Positions 36,996 to 48,900 of a stretch of DNA of 64,000 bases are shown piece by piece. The translations under genes and the position numbers were made by a program. Numbering within the stretch: the stretch's first letter is position 1; every line of letters begins with the position of its first letter. Below the pieces are notes generated by a model. That model had not been told where the DNA came from and ran no database searches. It saw only the letters and a list, made by a program, of their open reading frames with translations. This DNA is from Atriophallophorus winterbourni (lineage: Eukaryota; Platyhelminthes; Trematoda; Plagiorchiida; Microphallidae), in contig JACCGJ010006000.1 of the NCBI GenBank assembly GCA_013407085.1, positions 1 to 64,000 of the forward strand, in the 5' to 3' direction.

Positions 36996-39852
36996 CAAGA
37001 CAAATATAAAGTCTTCATGCTTGATGAATGGGCAATAATACATTAGGAACGCACTAAACTTTAACAGCAAATCAATGCCAATAAACTGTTTGACGTTGAT
37101 GTATGCAAGAACTCACCGTCAAATGTTTCAATCTGAAACGCGCGAGTTTGAAGATGCAGCAGACTGGAATGACGCAACTTCTAACGTTTGAACGATCCGG
37201 TGTGAGCAATATCGCCATTCGTGAATTTTCATGCAATTCGAAATCAATCTTGGCCAGTGTTACAAGCAAGTATTCGGAGAATTATCAAAGAAATTTATAT
37301 ATTTCAACCAACACCATGAATGCTAAAATCATATCCAATAAAAAAGACAAATATAATGTCTTCATGTTACCTGAATAAGCAATATTACCTTAGGAATGCA
37401 CTATACTTTAACATCAAATCAATGCAAATAAACCGTTTGACGTTTTTGATTATGTAGGCAAGAACTCACCTTTGAATTTTTCAACCTGGGTCAAGCAAGT
37501 TTGAAGATGCATCAGACTGGAATGACGCACCTTCTAACGTTTGAAGATGCAGCAGACTGGAATGACGCAACTTCTAACGTTTGAACGATCCGGTGTGAGC
37601 AATATCGCCATTCGTTAATTCTCATGCAATTCGAAATTAATCTTGGCCAGTGTTACAAACACGTATTCTGAAAATCATCAAAGAAATGTATGTATTTCAA
37701 CCAACACCATGAATGCTAAAATCATATCTAATAGTAAGACAAAAATAATGTCTTCATGTTACCTGAATAAGCAATAATACCTCAGGAATGCACTATACTT
37801 TAACATCAAATCAATGCTAATAACGCGTTTGACGTTTTTGATGATGTGAGCAAGAACTCACAGTTGAATGTTTCAAGCTGAAACGCGCGAGTTTAAAGAT
37901 GCGGCCGACCGGAATGACGCAACTCCTAACGTTTAAACGAGTCCGGTGTGAGCAATATCGCCTTTCGTGATTTCTCATGCAAATCGAAAATAAGCTTGGT
38001 TATTGTTACAAACAAGTATTCTGATAATAATCAAACAAGTCTATGTATTTCAACCAGCACCATGAATGCTAAAATCATATCAAGTACTAAGACAAATAGA
38101 AAGTCTTCATGTTAAATAAATGGGCAATAACACATTAGAAACGCAATACACTTTAACAGCAAATCAACGCCAATAAACTGTTTTACGTTTTTGATGATGT
38201 AAGCATGAGCTCATCGTTGAATGTTTCAAGCTAAAACGCGCGAGTTTGAAGATGCAGCAGACTGGAATGAAGCAACTTCCAACGTTTAAACCATCCGGTG
38301 TGAGCAATATCGCCATTCGTGAATTCTCATGCAATTCGAAATTAATCTTGCCCAGTGTTGCAAACAAGTATTCTGAGAATTATCAAAGAAATGTATGTAT
38401 GTCAAACAGCATCATGAATGATAACAGCATATCAAGTACTAAGACAAATATAAAGTTCTCAAGTTAACTGAATGGGCAATAATACATTAGAAATGCACTA
38501 TACTTTAACGTCAAATGAATGCAAATAAACCGTATGACGTTTTTGATGATGTAAGCAAGAACTCACCTTTGAATGTTATAAGCTGAAACGCGCGAGTTTG
38601 AAGATGCAGCCGACTGGAATGACGCAACTCCTAACGTTTAAACGAGCCCGGTGTGAGCAATATCGCCATTCGTGAATTCTCATGCAATTCGAAAATAAGC
38701 TTGGTCATTGTTACAAACAAGTATTCTGATAATTATCAAACTAGTCTATGTATTTTAACCAGCACCATGAATGCTAAAATCATGTCAAATACTAAAACAA
38801 AAATAAAGAATTCATGTTAACTGAATGGGCGATAATACATTAGGAATGCACTACACTTTAACAGCAAATCAATGCCTATAAACCGTTTGACGTTTTTGAT
38901 GAGGTTAGCAAGAAGTCACCGTTGAATATTTCAAGCTTAAACTCGCGAGTTTGAAGATGCCACATACTGGAAAGACGCAACTTTCAACGTTTACACGAGT
39001 GAGGTCTGAACGATATCGCCATTCGTGAATTCTCATGCTATTCGAATGTAATCTTGGCCAGTGTTACAAACAAGTATTCTGATAATTATCAAAGAAATGT
39101 ATGTATGTCAAACAGCATCATGAATGATAAAAGCATATCAAGTACTAGACAAATATAAAGTCTTCATGTTAACTGAATGGGCGATAATACATTAGAAATG
39201 CACTATACTTTAACGTCAAATGAATGCAAATAAACCGTATGACGTTTTAGATGATGTAAGCAAGAACTCACCTTTGAATGTTATAAGCTGAAACGCGGGA
39301 GTTTGAAGATGCAGCCGACTGGAATGACGCAACTCCTAACGTTTAAACGAGTCCGGTGTGAGCAATATCGCCATTCGTGAATTCTCATGCAATTCGAAAA
39401 TAAGCTTGGTCATTGTTACAAACAAGTATTCTGATAATTATCAAACAAGTCTATGTATTTCAACCAGCACCATGAATGTTAAAATCATGTCAAATACTAA
39501 GACAAAAATTAAGAATTCATGTTAACTGAATGGGCGATAATTCCTTAGGAATGCTGTACACTTTAACAGCAAATCAATGCCAATAAACCGTTTGACGTTT
39601 TTGATGATGTAAGCAAGAAGTCACCGTTGAATATTTCAAGCTTAAAATCGCGAGTTTGAAGATGCCACAGACTGGAAAGACGCAACTTCTAACGTTTACA
39701 CGAGTGAGGTCTGAACAATATCGCCATTCGTCAATTCGCATGCTATTCGAATGTAATCTTGGCCAGTGTTACAAACAAGTACTCTGATAATTATCAAAGA
39801 AATGTATGTATGTCAAACAGCATCATGAATGATAAAAGCATATCAAGTACTA
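36996..39852 (+). repeat. Satellite 2 array, left segment
   Basis: About eight ~353 bp monomers have anchors ('aatgggcaataatacattag' and variants) near 37027, 37374, 37765, 38120, 38470, 38828, 39177 and 39531. Those at 37027-38120 are the most diverged and not clearly in two types. From 38470 the alternating A and B types appear. The monomer at 37374 is longer (391 bp) because of a 38 bp tandem duplication of the 'gcagactggaatgacgcaac' block at about 37505-37580. Confidence 0.95.
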
Positions 39853-39906
39853 GCCCCCAGTTAATAACGTGCCGTTTCGCCACGGTCTGCTATCCTCATT
39901 GGGTGC

Positions 39907-40765
39907 ATGGGGATTAGGAATCAACCGACAAGGAGACTGTATTTTTACGCACCAGCGAATCGAAATACCAAACAACAAATGTCAGTTCTGAAACTTGGAA
40001 CCTGGAACGTCCGGTCCATGCATATAGGATTTCATTACGACTTCTCGAATATCAGAGGCATTAGAAAGTCCGCCGTGATTAACAACGAGCTAAAGAGGCT
40101 GAATGTCGACGTGGCTGCCCTACAAGAGACGCGCTTACCAGACACTGGTAAGCTAACAGAAAGTGATTACACATTCTTTTGGAAAGGAAGAGGTTCCGAT
40201 GAGCCTCGACTGCATGGAGTTTGGTTCGCCGTGCGAAACGACATATTAAAGCAACAGAACCGAGCAGCAGCGGGAGCGAACGAATTTGAAATCTAAATCT
40301 GAGGTGCATTACTGGTACCATTACGTTGGTCAACGTTTATGCACCGACGCTCTCTGCGACGCCTGCTGAAAAAGACGCTTTTTATCATAACCTCACAGCC
40401 GTCCTGAAAAACGTACCACAGAAAAACTGCGTAGTGGTATTGGGTGATTTCAATGCAAGAGTTGGTGCAGATTACGAATCTTGGCAAAACTGTCTCGGAA
40501 GGTTTGGTGTAGGCAAAACCAATGAAAATGGGCAATGCCTTTTAGAATAGTGCACACAGTTCAATCTTTGTGTCAGTAACACTTTTTTCAAACAAAACCA
40601 CAGCATAAAGTCTCTTGGAAGCATCATCGCTCTAAGCATTGGCATCAGCTTGATCTTATTCTTGTTAAGCGTACTAATATAGGAAGCGTGCTCCTCACCA
40701 GATCATATCAAAGCGCAGACTGCGACACTGATCATTCACTGGTCTGTGCAAAACTGAAGCTCCCC
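39907..40765 (+). pseudogene. RTE-type LINE APE endonuclease domain
   Basis: The domain is split over three frames. The first (to 40296) has 'LKLGTWNVRSM' with the catalytic Asn region and 'VAALQETRLPD' with the catalytic Glu. The second (40326-40550) has 'VNVYAPTL' and 'VVVLGDFNARVG', and ends at a TAG just after 'NGQCLLE'. The third continues as 'KVSWKHHRSKHWHQLDLIL' (frameshifted, near 40600) and 'SADCDTDHSLVCAKLKL' with the terminal Asp-His motif near 40730. All the expected catalytic motifs can still be read, so the damage is mainly frame-breaking. The domain would nick target DNA in an active element. Confidence 0.88.
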
Positions 40766-41340
40766 CACACGAGATTTCACCGCACCAAATTGTCTGCTAA
40801 GCCTAGGATAGACGTCACTCGCATGTGCGAACCTAATCTAACTGCGAGATTCGCAAAAGCCTTCACGGACGAGTTCAACAAGACAACCCCACTTGAATCT
40901 GCTTCAGAAAACTGGGAATTGATAAAAAGCTGCATATGCCGAGTCGCACTTTCCACTTTCGGTCCGAAGAAAGCTCGAACGAGCGACTGGTTCGAAGCAA
41001 ACGCTTCTGAGATGACTGCTGTGCTGGATGAGAAACGCTCAGCATTCTTGAGGTTCAAAGGTATGCCAACAGATGAAAACTTACGTCTTCTAAGAGCAGC
41101 TAGAAATAAGGTCCAACAGACTGCAAGGCGTTGTGCAAACGACTATTGGACTGAAGTTAGCCTCAATATCCAAAAAGCTGCGGATACCGGCAATTTTCAC
41201 GGTATGTATGTTGGGATCAAGACAGCCATTGGCCCAAGCAAACTTAAAACGGCTCCCATTAAGTCTTTATCTGGTAAGCCGATTGTCGACAAAACCATTT
41301 GCTTCTTCAGTGCTGGAAGGAGGGGGGTGTCCCACAAGAG
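40766..41340 (+). pseudogene. RTE-type LINE linker, internally deleted
   Basis: The frame continues from the endonuclease through a basic region ('SDWFEANASEM', 'RRCANDYWTEVSLNIQKAA') to 'SLSGKPIVDKTI' near 41295. In related elements several dozen residues should separate this from the 'CWKEGGVPQEMRD' block that opens the reverse transcriptase. Here only about ten codons and a frame change lie between them. An internal deletion near 41300-41315 is the simplest explanation. Confidence 0.7.
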
Positions 41341-42270
41341 ATGCGAGACACAAAGATCATCACGCTATTTAAGAATAAGGGTGACAGAGGCGACTGCAAC
41401 AATTACAGAGGAATCTCCCTTCTGAATGTTGTAGGCAAATTGTTTGCTAAAGTCTTACAGATCCGGCTGCAAGTTTTAGCTGATAGAATTTACTCCGAAT
41501 CTCAATGTGGCTTCCGCAAGGGAAGATCAACCGTTGACATGATCTTCTCCCTGAGACAACTTCAAGAAAAGTGTCGGGAACAGCGTATGCCATTATACGC
41601 TGTTTTCATTGATTTAAATAAGGCATTCGACTACGTCAGCAGGGAAGGTCTCTTCAAAATGCTCGATCTGATAGGCTGCACCCCAAGGCTGCTGAGACTC
41701 GTTATTTCGTTCCACTCAGGCATGAAAGGCTCAGTCCATTTTAACGGTTGCAGTTCAGAAGCATTTGAAATTCGCCGAGGCGTCAAACAAGGGTGTGTTC
41801 TTGCTCCCACGCTGTTCGGCATTTTCTTTGCTCTGCTTCTGAAGCACGCTTTTAAGACGAGAACAGAAGGCATTTACATACGCACGCGAAGTGATGGCAA
41901 GCTTTTCAACCTGAACCGGTTGAGAGCACAAACCAAAGTACGGGATGTGATAATCCGTGACCTGTTGTTTGCCGACGATGCAGCCTTTATTGCTCACTCC
42001 CAAGAGAACCTACAGTCGCTAATGGACTGTTTTTCGTCGGCATGCAAAGACTTTGGTCTAACAATCAGCATGAGCAAGACCAAAGTCCTTGGTCAAGGGA
42101 CTGTATCGCCGCCAATCATCACTGTTGGAAACTGTCAGCTCGAACCAGTACATCATTTCACATATCTTGGTTCAACCATTGCGGACAACCTCTCGCTAGA
42201 CACGGAGATTGATAAGCGGATTGGCAGAGCAGCTGTCATTTTCCCGATTGAACTCTCGTGTTTGGGGTAA
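41299..42270 (+). pseudogene. RTE-type LINE reverse transcriptase
   Basis: This is an uninterrupted 323-codon frame with the palm motifs of a non-LTR reverse transcriptase: 'DTKIITLFKNKGDRGDCNNY' region, 'GFRKGRSTVDMIFSLRQL', motif A 'AVFIDLNKAFDYV' near 41610, motif B 'GVKQGCVLAPTLFGIFF' near 41790, motif C 'LLFADDAAFIAHS' near 41970 with both Asp residues present, and 'FTYLGSTIADNLSLD' near 42160. The frame is lost by a shift near 42240. It is the best-preserved coding segment in the window but has no intact N-terminal partner. RTE or RTE-X placement is from recall of the family's wording. Confidence 0.92.
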
Positions 42271-42930
42271 CCGCAAGCTGACTGTAAAGACGAAAATGAT
42301 GGTATACAGCGCGTGCGTACTGAACGCTTTACTGTACGGCAGTAAACCTGGACCACCCACGCAAGACACGAACGGAAGCTGAATGCTTTCCATCTACGAA
42401 GCATCCGTCGTATCTTGAACATATCGTGGATGGACAGAGTGACTAACGCTGAAGTGCTTTCAAAAGTTGGTCTACAGAGCATGTTTACCCTATTACGTCA
42501 GCGCCGCCTGCGGTGGCTTGGTCATGTCTATAGAATGGAAAATGGTCGTATTCCGAAAGATCTACTCTACGGTGAGTTGCAATTAGGAAGTCGACCATTG
42601 GGCAGACCGCACTTGCGGTACAAAGATGTTTGCAAAAGAGATATGAAAGCTCTTGACATTGACCCCGCAAGCTGGGAAGAACTTGCTCTTGACCGCTCAC
42701 TTTGGAGGCATTGTGTAAAGCGTCGACTGCAAGCCGGGGAGGAGCAAATACAGCTCCTGGCTGCTGAACGCAGATCACGCCGCCGGCGTGCAACTGATGC
42801 AATACAACAGAGTTCTGACTATCGTTGCAAGCGCTGCGGGAGAGATTGTTCCTCCCGAATCGGACTGTTTAGTCATTCAAAAAGTTGCAAAACAAGATTC
42901 CAATTCATGCTAGGTGATGTACATCCTGGT
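42271..42930 (+). pseudogene. RTE-type LINE C-terminal region with CCHC finger
   Basis: After a short frameshifted part (42245-42410) the frame resumes with 'NISWMDRVTNAEVL', 'RRLRWLGHVYRMENGRIPKD', 'LGRPHLRYKDVCKRDMKALD' and a basic tail. The tail has a C-x2-C-x12-H-x3-C finger near 42825-42895 (CKRC...GLFSHSKSC), which is typical of the end of this LINE family. Coding homology stops near 42905. Satellite 2 follows at 42967. Confidence 0.88.
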
Positions 42931-42966
42931 CGACATCGACCGACGGAGGCCACCCCACACAACAAC

Positions 42967-45900
42967 ATGTTCACTGAATGGGCAATAATCATTAGAAAAT
43001 GGGCACTATATTTACGTCAAATGAATGCAAATAAACCGTATGACGTTTTTGATGATGTAGGCAAGAACTCACCTTTGAATGTTATAAGCTGAAACGCGCG
43101 ATTTTGAAGATGCAGCCGACTGGAATGACGCAACTCCTAACGTTTAAACGAGTCCGGTGTGAGCAATATCGCCATTCGTGAATTCTCATGCAATTCGAAA
43201 ATAAGCTTGGTTATTGTTACAAACAAGTATCCTGATAATTATCAAACATATCTATGTATTTCAACCAGCACCATGAATGCTAAAATCATGTCAAATACTA
43301 AAACAAAATCAAAGACTTCATGTTAACTGAATGGGCGATTATTCCTTAGGAATGCACTGCAATTTAACAGCAAATCAATGCCAATAAACCGTTCGACGTT
43401 TTTGATGATGTAAGCATGGAGTCCTAGTTGAATATTTCAAGCTCAAACTCGCGAGTTTGAAGATGCCACAGACTGGAAAGACGCAATTCCCAACGTTTAC
43501 ACGAGTGAAGTCTGAACAATATCGCAATTCGTGAATTCTCATGCTATTCGAATGTAATCTTGGCCAGTGTTACAAACAAGTATTCTGATAATTATCAATG
43601 AAATGAATGTATGTCAAACAGCATAATGAATGATAACAGCATATCAAGTACTAAGACAAATATAAAGTCTTCATGTTAACTGAATGGGCAATAATACATT
43701 AGAAATGCACTATACTTTAACGTCAAATGAATGCGAATAAACCGTATGACGTTTTTGATGATGTAAGCAAGAACTCACCTTTGAATGTTATAAGCTGAAA
43801 CGCGCGAGTTCGAAGATGCAGCCGACTGGAATGACGCAACTCCTAACGTTTAAACGAGTCCGGTGTGAGCAATATCGCCATTCGTGAATTCTCATGCAAT
43901 TCGACATTGAGCTTGGTTATTGTTACAAACAAGTATTCTGATAATTATCAAACAAGTCTATGTATTTCAACCAGCACCATGAATGATAAAATTATGTCAA
44001 ATACTGAAACGAAATTAAAGACTCCATGTTAACTGAATGGGCGATAATTCCTTAGGAATGCACTAGACTTAAACAGCAAATCAATGCCAATAAACCGTTT
44101 GACGTTTTTGATGATGTAAGCAAGAAGTCACCGTTGAATATTTCAAGCTCAAACTCGCGAGTTTGAAGATGCCACAGACTGGAAAGACGCAATTCCTAAC
44201 GTTTACACGAGTGAGGTCTGAACAATATCGCCATTCGTGAATTCTCATGCTATTCGAATGTAATCTTGGCCAGTGTTACAAACAAGTATTCTGATAATTA
44301 TCAAAGAAATGTATGTATGTCAAACAGCATCATGAATGATAAAAGCATATCAAGTACTAAGACAAATATAAAGTCTTCATGTTAACTGAATGGGCAATAA
44401 TACATTAGAAATGCACTTATTTTAACGTCAAATAATGCAAATAAACCGTATGACGTTTTTGATGATGTAAGCAAGAACTCACCTCTGAATGTTATAAGCT
44501 GAAACGCGCGAGTTCGAAGATGCAGCCGACAGGAATGACGCAACTCCTAACGTTTAAACGAGTCCGGTGTGAGCAATATCGCCATTCGTGAATTCTCATG
44601 CAATTCGAAGATAAGCTTGGTTATTATTACAAACAATATTCTTATAATTATCAAACAAGTCTATGTATTTCAACCAGCACCATGAATGCTAAAATCATGT
44701 CAAATACTAAAACAAAATCAAAGAATTCATGTTAACTTAATGGGCGATTATTCCTTAGGAATGCACTGCAATTTAACAGCAAATCAATGCTAATAAACTG
44801 TTTGACGTTTTTGATGATGTGAGCAAGAAGTCACTGTTGAATATTTCAAGCTTAAACTCGCGAGTTTGGAGATGCCACAGACTGGAAAGACGCAATTTCT
44901 AACGTTTACACGAGTGAGGTCTAAACAATATCGCCATTCGTGAATTCTCATGCTATTCGAATGTAATCTTGGTCAGTGTTACAAACAAGTATTGTGATAA
45001 TTATCGAAGAAATGTATGTATGTCAAACAGCATAATGAATGATAAAAGCATATCAAGTACTAAGACAAATATAAAGTCTTCATGTTAACTGAATGGGCAA
45101 TAATACATTAGAAATGCACTATACTTTAACGTCAAATGAATGCAAATAAACCGTATGACGTTTTTGATGATGTAAGCAAGAACTCACCTTTGAATGTTAT
45201 AAGGTGAAACGCGCGCGTTTGAAGATGCAGCCGACTGGAATGACGCAACTCCTAACGTTTAAACGAGTCCGGTGTGAAGCAATATCGCCATTCGTGAATT
45301 CTCATGCAATTCGAAAATAAGCTTGGTTATTGTTACAAACAAGTATTCTGATATCTATCAAACATGTCTATGTATTTCAACCAGCACCATGAATGCTAAA
45401 ATCATGTCAAATACTAAAACAAAATCAAAGACTTCATGATAACTGAATGGGCGATTATTCCTTAGCAATGCACAGCACTTTAACAGCAAATCAATGCCAA
45501 TAAACCGTTAAACGTTTTTGATGATGTGAGCAGGAAGTCACCGTTGAATATTTCAAGCTTACACTCGCGATTTTGAAGATGCCACAGACTGGTAAGACGC
45601 AACTTCTAACGCTTACACGAGTGAGGTCTGAACAATATCGCCATTCGTGAATTCTCATGCTATTCGAATGTAATCTTGGCCAGTGTTACAAACAAGTATT
45701 CTGATAATTTTCAAAGAAATGCATGTATGTCAAACAGCATCATGAATAATAAAAGCATTTCAAGTACTAAGACAAATATAAAGTCTTCATGTTAACTGAA
45801 TGGGCAATAATACATTAGAAATGCACTATACTTTAACGTCAAATGAATGCGAATAAACCGTATGACGTTTTTGATGATGTAAGCAAGGACTCACCTTTGA

Positions 45901-48900
45901 ATGTTATAAGCTGAAACGCGCGAGTTCGAAGATGCAGCCGACTGGAATGACGCAACTCCTAACGTTTAAACGAGTCCGGTGTGAGCAATATCGTCATTCG
46001 TGAATTCTCATGCAATTCGAAAATGAGCTTGGTTATTGTTACAAACAAGTATTCTGATAATTATCAAACATATCTATGTATTTCAACCAGCACCATGAAT
46101 GCTAAAATCATGTCAAATACTAAAACAAAATCAAAGAATTCATGTTAACTTAATGGGCGATTATTCCTTAGGAATGCACTGCAATTTAACAGCAAATCAA
46201 TGCTAATAAACTGTTTGACGTTTTTGATGATGTGAGCAAGAAGTCACTGTTGAATATTTCAAGCTTAAACTCGCGAGTTTGGAGATGCCACAGACTGGAA
46301 AGACGCAATTCCTAACGTTTACACGAGTGAGGTCTAAACAATATCGCCATTCGTGAATTCTCATGCTATTCGAATGTAATCTTGGTCAGTGTTACAAACA
46401 AGTATTCTGATAATTATCAAAGCTATGTATGTATGTCAAACAGCATCATGAATGATAAAAGCATATCAAGTACTAAGACAAATATAAAGTCTTCATGTTA
46501 ACTGAATGGGCAATAATACATTAGAAATGCACTATACTTTAACGTTAAATGAATGCAAATAAACCGTATGACGTTTTTGATGATGTAAGCAAGAACTCAC
46601 CTTTGAATGTTATAAGCTGAAACGCGCGAGTTTGAAGATGCAGCCGACTGGAATGACGCAACTCCTAACGTTTAAACGAGTCCGGTGTGAGCAATATCGC
46701 TATTCGTGAATTCTCATGCAATTCGAAAATAAGCGTGGTTATTGTTACAAACAAGTATTCTGATAATTATCAAACAAGTCTATGTATTTCAACCAGCACC
46801 ATGAATGCTAAAATCATGTCAAATACTAAAACAAAATCAAAGACTTCATGATAACTGAATGGGCGATTATTCCTTAGCAATGCACAGCACTTTAACAGCA
46901 AATCAATGCCAATAAACCGTTAAACGTTTTTGATGATGTGAGCAGGAAGTCACCGTTGAATATTTCAAGCTTACACTCGCGATTTTGAAGATGCCACAGA
47001 CTGGTAAGACGCAACTTCTAACGTTTACACGAGTGAGGTCTGAACAATATCGCCATTCGTGAATTCTCATGCTATTCGAATGTAATCTTGGCCAGTGTTA
47101 CAAACAAGTATTCTGATATTTATCAAAGAAATGTATGTATGACAAACAGCATCATGAATGATAAAAGCATATCAAGTACTAAGACAAATATAGAGTCTTC
47201 ATGTTAACTGAATGGGCAATAATACATTAGAAATGCACTATACTTTAACGTCACATGAATGCAAATAAACCGTATAACGTTTTTGTTGATGTAAGCAAGA
47301 ACTCACCTTTGAATGCTATAAGCTGAAACGCGCGAGTTCGAAGATGCAGCCGACTGGACTGACGCAACTCCTAACGTTCAAACGAATCCGGTGTGAGCAA
47401 TATCGCCATTCGTGAATTCTCATGCAATTCGAAAGTAAGCTTGGTTATTGTTACAAACAAGTATTCTGATAATTATCAAACAAGTCTATGTATTTCAACC
47501 AGCACCATGAATGCTAAAATCATGTTAAATACTAAAACAAAAATAAAGACTTCATGTTAACTGAATGGGCGATAATTACTTGGGAACGCACTACACTTTA
47601 ACAGCAAATCAATGCTAATAAACCGTTTGACGTTTTTTGATGATGTAAGCAAGAAGTCACCGTTGAATATTTCAAGCTTAAACTCGCGAGTTTGAAGATG
47701 CAACAGACTGGAAAGACGCAATTCTAACGTTACACGAGTTAGTCTGAACACATATACGCCTTCGTTGAATTCTCATTGCTATTCGGAATTATCTTGGCCA
47801 GTGGTACAAACACTTATCTCCAGACTAATTATCAAAGAAATGATGTATGTCACCTCAGCATAATTACAGGTAAAAGCTATCAAGTACTAAGACAACTATA
47901 AAGTCTTCATGTTAACTGCATGGGCAATAATACATTTAGAAAGAAATGCACTTTTACTTTAACGTCAAATGACTGACAAATAAACCGTATGACGTTTTTG
48001 ATGATGTAAGCAAGAACCCCACATTTGAATGTTATACGCTGCAAACGCGCGAGTTTGAATATGCAGCCGACTGGAAAGAAGCAACTCCTAACGTTTAAAC
48101 GCGTCCGGTGTGAGCAATATCGCCATTCGTGAATTCTCATGCAATTCGAAATTAAGCTTGGTTATTGTTACAAACAAGTATTCTGATAATTATCAAACAA
48201 GTCTATGTATTTCAACCAGCACCATGAATGCTAAAATCATGTTAAATACTAAAACAAAATCAAAGACTTCATGATAACTGAATGGACGATTATTCCTCAG
48301 GAATGCACTACACTTTAACAGCAAATCAATGCCAATAAACCGTTTGACGTTTTTGATGATGTAAGCAAGAAGTCACCGTTGAATATTTCAAGCTTAAACT
48401 CGCGAGTTTGTAGATGCCACAGACTGGAAAGACGCAATTCCCAACTTTTACACGAGTGAGGTATGAACAATATTACAATTCATGAATTCTCATGCAATTC
48501 GAAAATAAGCTTGGTTATTGTTACAAACAAGTATTCTGATAATTATCAAACACGTCTATGTATTTCAACCAGCACCATGAATGTTAAAATCATGTCAAAT
48601 ACTAAAACAAAATCAAAGACTTCATGATAACTGAATGGGCGATTATTCCTAAGGAATGCACTGCACTTTAACAGCAAATCAATGCCAATAAACCGTTTGA
48701 CGTTTTTGATGAAGTAAGCTAGAAGTCACCGTTGAATATTTCAAGCTTAAACTCGCGAGTTTGAAGATGCCACAGACTGGAAAGACGCAATTCCCAACGT
48801 TTACACGAGTGAGGTCTGAACAATATCGCCATTCGTGAATTCTTCACGCTATTCGAATGTAATCTTGGCCAGTGTTACAAACAAGTATTCTGATAATTAT

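Larger units (their letters stand above)
39853..42966 (+). mobile_element. RTE-type non-LTR retrotransposon, degenerate
   Basis: A 3.1 kb element lies inside satellite 2. The satellite breaks at 'atcaagtacta' (39852) and resumes at 'catgttcactgaatgggc' (42967). Uninterrupted monomers have about 16 bp ('acaaatataaagtctt') between these points, so the insertion removed target sequence and made no duplication. Order on the plus strand: APE endonuclease, linker, reverse transcriptase, thumb-like segment, C-terminal CCHC finger. Its GC content is visibly higher than the satellite around it. Frameshifts, stops and a linker deletion show that it is dead. Confidence 0.93.
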
